Assembly (NCBI RefSeq): GCF_002975405.1
Contig: NZ_PCPS01000001.1
Coordinates: 310,001-374,000 of the forward strand
From: Arthrobacter sp. MYb229
GTDB taxonomy: Bacteria; Actinomycetota; Actinomycetes; Actinomycetales; Micrococcaceae
Reading direction: 5' to 3'
DNA length: 64,000 bases
Part shown: positions 56,673-64,000 of the stretch, piece by piece
Numbering within the stretch: the first letter of the stretch is position 1
Layout: every line of letters begins with the position of its first letter
Translations under genes and position numbers: made by a program
Notes under the pieces: model-generated
Told to the model about the DNA's origin: nothing
Database searches by the model: none
Seen by the model: the letters and a program-made list of their open reading frames with translations, nothing else

Positions 56673-58412
56673 ATGAACACCACCGCCCTCGGGGACACCC
56701 TCAGCCAGCTGGACCGGGAGCTCACCGAGCTCACCGGCCCGAGCGCCCCGAACCTCACAGGCACTAGCCTGCGGGCCCTGTTCACCGGCACCACACAGCT
56801 GCTCAGCACCCTGCGCGAACACCTGGCCGGCACCGAGGACCCACGCCTCGCCCTGGAACTGGCTTCTGCCGGACAAGCGCTGGCCGATGAAGCCGCCCGC
56901 ATGCGCGTGACCGCCGCGGACCGCCTCGCGGCCACCAACGCCCACACCCTCCACCCGGACGAACTGGACGCACTGCGTACCACCGGCGCCGACACCAGCC
57001 GGGACGCGCAGCGCTGCACCGGAAGGCCCAGCTTCCTGGACCCCGCCGCCCTGCTCGCGTCTTGGCTGCACCTGCCATACACCGAAGCGGCCACCCTCAT
57101 CCAGGACGCCAGTGACCTCATCGGCCGCCGGAACCCGGCAGGCCAGTCGGTCCCGCCGCGCTTCACCCACCTCGGCGCACTGTTCACCACCCCGGACCCC
57201 ACCAGAACCCCGGTCCTGCATCCGTCCCTCGTGCAGGAGACCAGCCGCAAACTGGCCAAACGCGAACCGAAGGACCTGACCTTCGAAGGCACCGGCACCG
57301 AACCAACACTGCGCCATACTGACGGGCGGGCGGTGGAAGAACACGCCGCCGACGTGCTGCGCGGGGCGCAGAGCGTGAAGGAAGCCGAGAAGCACGTGAC
57401 GAAGCTGATCAGCAGCGCCGCCACCACGCCGGGCACCGCGACCAAAGCGTCGGTGCGGCGCGGGTTGTATGCGTTGCCGGTGCGCAATGCGCTCAGCCGG
57501 GAGTTCCTCTTGCGGGTGAGCACGCTGGAGGGCGAGGTGCTCGATTCGTTGATCGCGCAGGCCAATAATCCGCGCACCCGGGTGGGGCAGGCGGTGCGCA
57601 CGAACCCCGGTGCCCCTGCACCGTCCCACGACGAAGCAGAAGCATCCGGCACCACCGAGCCGACCAGCGGCGAACAAAACGGCACCGACGAGGATGAAGA
57701 CGCTGCGTCGGCCGTGGATCCGAGCATTCTCGAACCGGCCGTACCGGAAGCCACCACCGAACCTAACACCGCCAGTTCGGGCTTCCCGGATTTCCTTCCC
57801 GAAGGCGTGGGCAACGAAGCGCGCTGGGACCCCGAAGAGACCGAAACCATCGCCACCGTGCCCGAGCGGGCGTTGAACGCGCTGCTGGACATCCTCACCA
57901 CCACCACCACCACCACCACTGCTGGTGGAGGGGCGCGGATCCGGCCCGAGGTGATCGTGCATCTGAAGTTGGAGAACCTGCAGGATTTGGCTGCCGGGGA
58001 TGCGCGGACCGCGCACGGGGTGCATCTGCCTCCCGGAGAGCTGAGACGGCTCTTGTGCCAGGCCGAGATCATTCCGGCGGTGTTCAATTCGAAGAGCGAA
58101 CTGCTTGATTATGGCCGGGCCCAACGGATCGTGCCGGTGAAGCTCAAGCGGGCGGTGCTGGCCCGCGATGGCGGGTGCATTGTGCCCGGGTGCACGGAGC
58201 CGCCGGAGAAGGTGGAGTTCCACCATATTGATCCGTGGTGGAAGGGCGGGGAGACGAAGCTGGGCAATTTGGGGGCTTTGTGCCGGGGTGCGCATATGGA
58301 TGCCGATGCGGGGCGGATCCAGGTGGTGTTGGTGGATGGGTTGCCGCATGTGATTTTGCCGAAGCATGTTGATCCGGAGCAGCAGCCGCGGCGTAATACG
58401 TATTGGGACTAG
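56673..58412 (+). CDS. DUF222 and HNH endonuclease domain protein
   Basis: 579 residues. The helical DUF222 region covers roughly the first 300 residues. A low-complexity acidic/Thr linker follows (about 315-415, including eight Thr in a row from ACC repeats at 57897-57920). A C-terminal HNH nuclease has CIVPGCTEPPEKVEFHHIDP and NLGALCRGAH, with Cys pairs and the HH catalytic pair. This multicopy family (13E12-type) is typical of actinobacteria, and its biological role is unsettled. ATG 56673 is favoured over the upstream TTG 56649. Confidence 0.88.
   Translation: MNTTALGDTLSQLDRELTELTGPSAPNLTGTSLRALFTGTTQLLSTLREHLAGTEDPRLALELASAGQALADEAARMRVTAADRLAATNAHTLHPDELDALRTTGADTSRDAQRCTGRPSFLDPAALLASWLHLPYTEAATLIQDASDLIGRRNPAGQSVPPRFTHLGALFTTPDPTRTPVLHPSLVQETSRKLAKREPKDLTFEGTGTEPTLRHTDGRAVEEHAADVLRGAQSVKEAEKHVTKLISSAATTPGTATKASVRRGLYALPVRNALSREFLLRVSTLEGEVLDSLIAQANNPRTRVGQAVRTNPGAPAPSHDEAEASGTTEPTSGEQNGTDEDEDAASAVDPSILEPAVPEATTEPNTASSGFPDFLPEGVGNEARWDPEETETIATVPERALNALLDILTTTTTTTTAGGGARIRPEVIVHLKLENLQDLAAGDARTAHGVHLPPGELRRLLCQAEIIPAVFNSKSELLDYGRAQRIVPVKLKRAVLARDGGCIVPGCTEPPEKVEFHHIDPWWKGGETKLGNLGALCRGAHMDADAGRIQVVLVDGLPHVILPKHVDPEQQPRRNTYWD
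57897..57920 (+). repeat. ACC trinucleotide repeat coding for poly-Thr
   Basis: Seven ACC codons plus ACT in the linker of the HNH protein. Length change would add or remove Thr without shifting the frame. Confidence 0.9.
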
Positions 58413-58603
58413 CCACTGGTTAGCGGGAGAACTCCGCCCACCGCGCGGGGCACACCACCGGGGGAGCCAATGCGGAACGCCAAGCTCCGCGCGTCGAGGG
58501 GATGAAAGCGGGAGCCGCGCCCACGTAGAATGAAGGCACGGCGGCACCCACCGGTGCGCGGGAGCTACCCGCCTGCGCGTATCCGTGAACGAAGGACATT
58601 ATC

Positions 58604-59932
58604 TTGGCACAACCCGCGAATCTGAAGAAGCTCGCCCGCGAACGCATGGAACGTACCGGGGAGAGCTATACGACCGCGCGCAAGAACATCCTGACCGACA
58701 AGCCCGAAGGTCCCAAGGCCGTGCGCGCCGCGGCCGCCCGGAACTACGCCAAGGAAGCACGGGATGCCAGGGCGGCAGAGAAAACCGGCAAGAAGCCCAA
58801 GCCGGCCCCTGCGCCAGCACCGGCCACCTCACCGGAGGAGGAGCTTCCCGAATACCCGGCTCCGACCGACGTTGTGCAGTACGACGCGGGCCTCTGGCAT
58901 CGGGTGTTCACCCAGGCCGGAGTGACCAATCCAGCCACCGGTGAACCGATGAGCGAGGCCCTGCTGGCCGGTCTGGCCGGAGGCATCGGCTTCATGGTCT
59001 TCACCTTCGAGTACGAAGAGGTGACCACCGCAACCATCGTGACCCGCGCACACCCCGAGCCGTACACGCAGAACCTGCTCACCCGCAGCGGGGCGAAGGT
59101 CAACGAACGCACCACCGGTTCGGCCGAACGCGCCGCCGAATACCTGGACCACGCGCTGGACGCCGGACGCGCGGTAGTCGTGCGCGTGGCCGTCGGCGCC
59201 CTGCCCTGGATCGAATCCAGCGAGGTCGACGAGGCCGAAACCATCGACCTGGCCATCGTCGGCGAACACGAGGATGACCTGCTCGTCGACGACGGATCGG
59301 GCTCGCTGATGCCGATCAGCCCGAGCGACCTGGCCGCCGCCCGCGCCAAGCGCAAGAAGGAAAAGCACTGGCAGGCGTGGATCCCTTCGCGCCGTTCGCC
59401 CAAGCTTGAAACGCTCACCGCCAATGTGCTCGAGGCGATCACCGAAACCAACGGCCGGCTGCTGGGCACCGCCGAGCTGAAGGGGATCCCGGTGCATTTT
59501 GCCAACCGCTTCGGCATCGCCGGCATGCACACCTGGGCCGAACGGCTGCGCGACACCAGCACCAAGAAGGGCTGGACGCAGATCTTCGCCGATCCGCAGC
59601 GCTTGAGCGCGGGGCTGGCCCAGCTGCACGGTTTCATGACCGATACCCGCTTCGGTGGATTCGGCGGCCTGCGCGGGCTCTACGCGGACTTCCTCGACGA
59701 ATGCGCGGAACTTCCCGGCTTGGAACCGCTGGCGGAACACTCCGCTGATTACGCGCAGCTCAGCGCCGACTGGATCGACCTGAGCGAAATGATCGATCCG
59801 GACGTGGATCCCGAAGCCCGCAGCGAGCTCTTCGGGCGCATGGCCGATCAGATGGAACGCATCGCGCAGGCCGAGGAACGCGCCGCCACCGCCCTGGCGG
59901 GCACCCTGGCCACGCTGAATCCGGCTGGCTAA
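58604..59932 (+). CDS. BtrH-N / DUF4872-like protein
   Basis: 442 residues. An N-terminal Lys/Ala-rich helix (LKKLARERMERTGESYTTAR) and a Pro-Ala linker (about 65-85) precede the main domain. From about residue 95, HRVFTQAGVTNPATGEPMSEALLAGLAGGIGFMVF and RAVVVRVAVGALPW resemble the BtrH N-terminal, papain-like fold. WAERLRDTSTKKGWTQIFADPQ resembles DUF4872. BtrH transfers an acyl group in butirosin synthesis, but there is no biosynthetic cluster here. It starts at TTG 58604. The role is unknown. Confidence 0.65.
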   Translation: MAQPANLKKLARERMERTGESYTTARKNILTDKPEGPKAVRAAAARNYAKEARDARAAEKTGKKPKPAPAPAPATSPEEELPEYPAPTDVVQYDAGLWHRVFTQAGVTNPATGEPMSEALLAGLAGGIGFMVFTFEYEEVTTATIVTRAHPEPYTQNLLTRSGAKVNERTTGSAERAAEYLDHALDAGRAVVVRVAVGALPWIESSEVDEAETIDLAIVGEHEDDLLVDDGSGSLMPISPSDLAAARAKRKKEKHWQAWIPSRRSPKLETLTANVLEAITETNGRLLGTAELKGIPVHFANRFGIAGMHTWAERLRDTSTKKGWTQIFADPQRLSAGLAQLHGFMTDTRFGGFGGLRGLYADFLDECAELPGLEPLAEHSADYAQLSADWIDLSEMIDPDVDPEARSELFGRMADQMERIAQAEERAATALAGTLATLNPAG

Positions 59933-59996
59933 GGCTGAATTCGCCTGCCCCGGCGCGCGGATCGCGGTGAGCTTGCTCACCGCTTTCTCCCGGAAT

Positions 59997-60028
59997 CACG
60001 CCCCGTGCCTGTATTGGTGCGGGGCGTG
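59997..60028 (+). terminator. hairpin between the BtrH-like gene and guaB3
   Basis: CACGCCCCG (59997-60005) pairs with CGGGGCGTG (60020-60028). There is no T-run. Confidence 0.6.
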
Positions 60029-60065
60029 CCGTGCGAGATAAAGCGGGAATCTGCGCGGAACTTGG

Positions 60066-60071
60066 TAACCT
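60066..60071 (+). promoter_or_regulatory. -10 box of leaderless guaB3 promoter
   Basis: TAACCT is followed by 6 nt and GTG 60078, without a ribosome site. Confidence 0.4.
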
Positions 60072-60077
60072 TGTCTG

Positions 60078-61229
60078 GTGAGTAACGAGATTGAGATCGG
60101 CCGTGGCAAGCGGGCCACGAAGGCATATTCCCTGGACGACGTAGCGATCGTACCGAATCGCCGCACCCGTGATCCCAAGGACGTTTCGGTGTCCTGGCAG
60201 ATCGACGCCTTCCAGTTCAACACCCCTATCCTGGGCGCACCGATGGATTCGGTGACCTCCCCGGCCACCGCCATCGCGTTGGGCAAGCTCGGCGGCCTGG
60301 GCGTGCTGAACCTCGAAGGGCTGTGGACACGCTACGAGAACCCCGAACCGGTGCTCGCCGAAATCGCTGGGCTGAAGTCCGAGGCGTCGGTCCGCAACGA
60401 TTCGAAGATCACCGCGAAGCTCCAGGAGCTCTACGCGGCACCGATCCAGCCGGAGCTGATCAGCTCCCGGCTCTCCGAGATCCGCGACGCCGGCGTGGTC
60501 GTGGCAGGCTCGCTGACTCCGCAGCGCACCCAAGAGCACTACAAGACCGTGCTCGATGCCGGCGTTGACATCTTCGTCATCCGCGGCACCACGGTCTCTG
60601 CCGAGCACGTCTCGCAGACCACCGAACCACTGAACCTCAAGCAGTTCATCTACGAGCTCGACGTCCCGGTCATCGTCGGCGGCGCGGCCGGCTATACCCC
60701 GGCCATGCACCTGATGCGCACCGGCGCGGCCGGCGTGCTGGTCGGCTTCGGCGGCGGCGCCTCCTCGACCACCCGGCGTACCCTGGGCATCCACGCTCCG
60801 ATGGCCACCGCCATCGCCGATGTGGCAGCGGCCCGCCGCGACTACATCGAAGAGACCGGCGGACGCTACGTGCACGTGATCGCCGACGGCGGCCTGGGCA
60901 ACTCCGGGGACATCGTCAAGGCGGTCGCCATGGGCGCCGACGCGGTGATGCTCGGTACCGCCCTGGCGCGTGCCGAAGAGGCTCCCGGCGCCGGATTCCA
61001 CTGGGGCATGGAGGCCGTGCACGAGGCCAGCCCGCGTGGTGACCGCGCGCAGATCGGCACCGTCGGCACCCTGGAGAACGTGCTCTTCGGCCCGTCCCAC
61101 GAGACCAATGGCACCTCCAACCTGGTCGGTGCGCTGCGCCGCTCGATGGCCACCACCGGCTATTCGACGCTCAAGGAATTCCAGCGCGTCGACGTGGTTC
61201 TCTCGCCCTACGAGTCGGACCGCTTCTAA
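60078..61229 (+). CDS. guaB3: GuaB3-family IMP dehydrogenase-related protein
   Basis: 383 residues, an IMPDH/GMP-reductase-type TIM barrel without CBS domains. It opens with EIEIGRGKRATKAYSLDDVAIVP, the GuaB3 signature, and contains GAPMDSVTSPATA and VIADGGLGNSGD. The loop that in GuaB reads GPGSICTTR is GFGGGASSTTR here, so the catalytic Cys is missing. Ordinary IMP oxidation is therefore unlikely and its activity is uncertain. It lies between guaB and guaA, a usual setting in actinobacteria. Confidence 0.9.
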   Translation: MSNEIEIGRGKRATKAYSLDDVAIVPNRRTRDPKDVSVSWQIDAFQFNTPILGAPMDSVTSPATAIALGKLGGLGVLNLEGLWTRYENPEPVLAEIAGLKSEASVRNDSKITAKLQELYAAPIQPELISSRLSEIRDAGVVVAGSLTPQRTQEHYKTVLDAGVDIFVIRGTTVSAEHVSQTTEPLNLKQFIYELDVPVIVGGAAGYTPAMHLMRTGAAGVLVGFGGGASSTTRRTLGIHAPMATAIADVAAARRDYIEETGGRYVHVIADGGLGNSGDIVKAVAMGADAVMLGTALARAEEAPGAGFHWGMEAVHEASPRGDRAQIGTVGTLENVLFGPSHETNGTSNLVGALRRSMATTGYSTLKEFQRVDVVLSPYESDRF

Positions 61230-61240
61230 GCTCCTTGCAC

Positions 61241-61287
61241 CGCAGTCCCGCCACGCCGATCCCCGGCGCGGCGGGACTGCGGCGTTT
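61241..61287 (+). terminator. terminator of guaB3
   Basis: CGCAGTCCCGCC (61241-61252) pairs perfectly with GGCGGGACTGCG (61270-61281). GCGTTT follows. Confidence 0.8.
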
Positions 61288-61396
61288 AACCTGCCCTTCA
61301 ACGAACGAGGATGCGAGATGGTTCCCGAAGTGCGCAAGCTATCGGGTTAGGCCAATCTCACCCCGTGCCCAGTGGAACTTCTACAAGCAATCGAAG

Positions 61397-61402
61397 TACG
61401 GT
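61397..61402 (+). promoter_or_regulatory. -10 box of leaderless SURF1 promoter
   Basis: TACGGT is followed by 6 nt and GTG 61409. Confidence 0.35.
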
Positions 61403-61408
61403 TAGAGT

Positions 61409-62197
61409 GTGCTGAAAACCGCTCTGAAACCCAAATGGATCGCCGCATTGCTCGGTGCGTTGCTCGTGGCCACCGGATTTGTGGCCCTTTCGGGCTGGCA
61501 ATTCGGGGCTTCCTCCACCGAACCGGCCGTCAAGATCGACGAAACCGAGGTTCCGGTCCCGCTGACCGAGCACTACACCCCGGGCGTGGAGATGCTAGGC
61601 ACCAAATCGGATCAGATCGTCACCTTCTCTGGCGAATTCCTTCCCGGCACCGACGTGCTGGTCGAGGGCCGCGTGGACGATGACCGCCTCGGCAGCTGGG
61701 TGGTAACGGCCTTCGCCGTGGACGGCGCACCGGATGGCGAGGCGATGGCCGTGGTCCGCGGCTGGCAGCCGGAAACCGGCACCCCGTCCGCGGCTCCCGA
61801 GGGCTCGGTGGAAATCACCGGGCGCCTGCTGCCGCCGGAAGGCCCGGAGCTGAACCATGATGTGCGCAACCCGGCGCTGGCCACCCTGTCCACCGCGCAG
61901 CTGGCCAACATCTGGGACCAGAACCTGTACTCCGGGTTCGTCACCGCACATGCACTGAGCGTCGACGGCCAGCCGGCTAACCAGCCGGGCATCGATGCGA
62001 TCTACGTCGGTCCGCAGCCCCAGGAGCCGCAGATCAACTGGCTGAACGTCTTCTACGGCATCGAATGGGTCGTCTTCGCCGGTTTCGCATTCTTCCTCTG
62101 GTACCGGCTGGTGCGCGATGATTACCAGCGCGGCATGGACGAGATCGCCGAAGCCGCCGCGCAGACCGCCGCCCGCGAGAAGCACCTAGAGAACTAG
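61409..62197 (+). CDS. SURF1 family protein
   Basis: 262 residues. Membrane protein of the SURF1/Shy1 family, linked to cytochrome c oxidase assembly. An N-terminal span (IAALLGALLVATGFVALSGW) and a C-terminal span (GIEWVVFAGFAFFLWYRLV) flank an extracytoplasmic domain with VTFSGEFLPG and GWQPETGTP-type conserved blocks. It starts at GTG 61409. The DUF3817 gene follows after 30 bp and is probably in the same transcript. Confidence 0.87.
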   Translation: MLKTALKPKWIAALLGALLVATGFVALSGWQFGASSTEPAVKIDETEVPVPLTEHYTPGVEMLGTKSDQIVTFSGEFLPGTDVLVEGRVDDDRLGSWVVTAFAVDGAPDGEAMAVVRGWQPETGTPSAAPEGSVEITGRLLPPEGPELNHDVRNPALATLSTAQLANIWDQNLYSGFVTAHALSVDGQPANQPGIDAIYVGPQPQEPQINWLNVFYGIEWVVFAGFAFFLWYRLVRDDYQRGMDEIAEAAAQTAAREKHLEN

Positions 62198-62227
62198 CCC
62201 CCACCTCCCACCTTCGGAAAGGACTCC

Positions 62228-62698
62228 TTGCAGATGTCCAGCACCACTCCCGCCGCCCGCCCCCGCAAATTCGGTGGCACCCCGGCCCAGATCCGCTCGG
62301 CCGCCATCTTCTACAAGGTGTTCGCCTACGCCACCGGCGTGATGCTGCTGCTGCTGGTGGCGGAAATGATCTTCAAGTACTTCTGGCAGCTGGAGCTGTT
62401 TGTCGGCGGCGAATTGCTGGGCGGCACCGCCAACACCATTTCGATGCTCAACCGCGCCGAAATCAGCGGGGGAGTGAACATCTCGCTGGGCATCCTGATC
62501 GTGCACGGCTGGATGTACGTGGTCTACCTGTTCGCCGACTTCCGCCTCTGGTCGCTGATGCGCTGGCCATTTAGCCGCTTCATCACCATCGCCCTGGGCG
62601 GGGTGATCCCGTTGCTCTCCTTCTTCACCGAACGCACGGTGCACGCCGAGGTGGACGCCGAGCTGGCTGCCCACCCCAAGGCCGCCAAACGCTACTAG
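62228..62698 (+). CDS. DUF3817 membrane protein
   Basis: 156 residues, with three spans starting near residues 28, 85 and 118 (FYKVFAYATGVMLLLLVAEM and ISLGILIVHGWMYVVYLFADF among them). This small integral membrane family is usually found near guaA in Micrococcaceae and is of unknown function. TTG 62228 or ATG 62234 could be the start; GGAAAGGA (62216-62223) is 4 or 10 nt away. Downstream of SURF1, and closed by a strong terminator. Confidence 0.85.
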   Translation: MQMSSTTPAARPRKFGGTPAQIRSAAIFYKVFAYATGVMLLLLVAEMIFKYFWQLELFVGGELLGGTANTISMLNRAEISGGVNISLGILIVHGWMYVVYLFADFRLWSLMRWPFSRFITIALGGVIPLLSFFTERTVHAEVDAELAAHPKAAKRY

Positions 62699-62712
62699 GC
62701 TGCTCTGCTTCA

Positions 62713-62745
62713 TCCCCGTCACGCATCGCCGTGGCGGGGATTTTT
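62713..62745 (+). terminator. terminator of SURF1-DUF3817
   Basis: TCCCCGTCACG (62713-62723) pairs with CGTGGCGGGGA (62730-62740) with one G-U pair. TTTTT follows. Confidence 0.9.
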
Positions 62746-62834
62746 GCTTCCCGCGCCCGATGCGTGCGCGCCGCCTTATGCTCCGGGTGACGCTGATGAC
62801 ACGTCATGCGCTATTTCGCGCCCGGCGAACCGCG

Positions 62835-62840
62835 TAGACT
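62835..62840 (+). promoter_or_regulatory. -10 box of leaderless guaA promoter
   Basis: TAGACT is followed by AGAGCTC (7 nt) and GTG 62848. No ribosome site is present. Confidence 0.45.
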
Positions 62841-62847
62841 AGAGCTC

Positions 62848-64000
<1,153 letters not shown>

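Noticed and set aside
56613-58547. Open frames of 584-644 codons on the minus strand opposite the DUF222/HNH gene
   Set aside because: The plus-strand HNH and DUF222 motifs are unambiguous; the opposite frames are compositional artefacts.

Overview
The window is a chromosomal segment of a high-GC actinobacterium, most likely Micrococcaceae (Arthrobacter/Glutamicibacter group). The case rests on gene order and family content: rplM-rpsI-glmM; an nnr-acpS-glmS cluster facing coaA; an alr-tsaE-tsaB-rimI-tsaD operon; CIRCE-groES-groEL with a His-rich GroEL tail; guaB, guaB3, SURF1, DUF3817 and guaA in one neighbourhood; and a DUF222/HNH protein. GTG/TTG starts are common, and several genes appear leaderless, with a TAnnnT -10 box 6-8 nt before the start codon. 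No tRNA, rRNA, CRISPR array or phage genes were seen.

Layout: 1-4.3 kb holds ribosomal proteins L13/S9, GlmM and a UDP-glucose dehydrogenase. 4.3-6.4 kb is an A/T-richer insert with one polytopic membrane protein. 6.5-16.1 kb is housekeeping: NAD(P)HX repair, AcpS, GlmS, CoaA, MscL, Alr and t6A tRNA modification. 16.4-29.9 kb is a fructan/sucrose catabolic region. Its minus-strand operon (GH32, fructokinase, LacY-type permease) has a LacI regulator and a perfect palindromic operator. It is followed by a second LacI regulator and a complete peptide-type ABC importer that ends in a Tat-exported GH32 enzyme of the levanase/levan fructotransferase type. 30.1-31.6 kb is an IS256-family element whose transposase carries an amber codon. 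The element truncates an exonuclease-BRCT gene, and its flanks do not match. 32.7-37.2 kb carries an unknown basic protein, a secreted phosphoesterase, a CynX-type MFS transporter and a FadR-type regulator. 37.6-41.25 kb is a three-gene ABC three-component (ABC-3C) conflict/defence operon, followed by 1.7 kb of non-coding debris with repeats. 43-64 kb returns to mainly core genes: a YbdK-like ligase, a THUMP-like methyltransferase, a LysP-like permease, chaperonins, a frameshifted oxidoreductase with a TetR regulator, an OafA-type acyltransferase, purine genes and SURF1. guaA runs off the right edge.

How parts work together: extracellular GH32 should cut a beta-fructan, and the adjacent ABC importer probably takes up the products. 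The LacY-type permease, cytosolic GH32 and fructokinase handle sucrose or short fructosides. GlmS and GlmM feed UDP-GlcNAc synthesis. GuaB and GuaA make GMP. TsaE/B/D act together on t6A. The best candidate for an under-described system is the ABC-3C operon at 37.6-41.25 kb. The second is the levan-type GH32 enzyme coupled to a dipeptide-family ABC importer.
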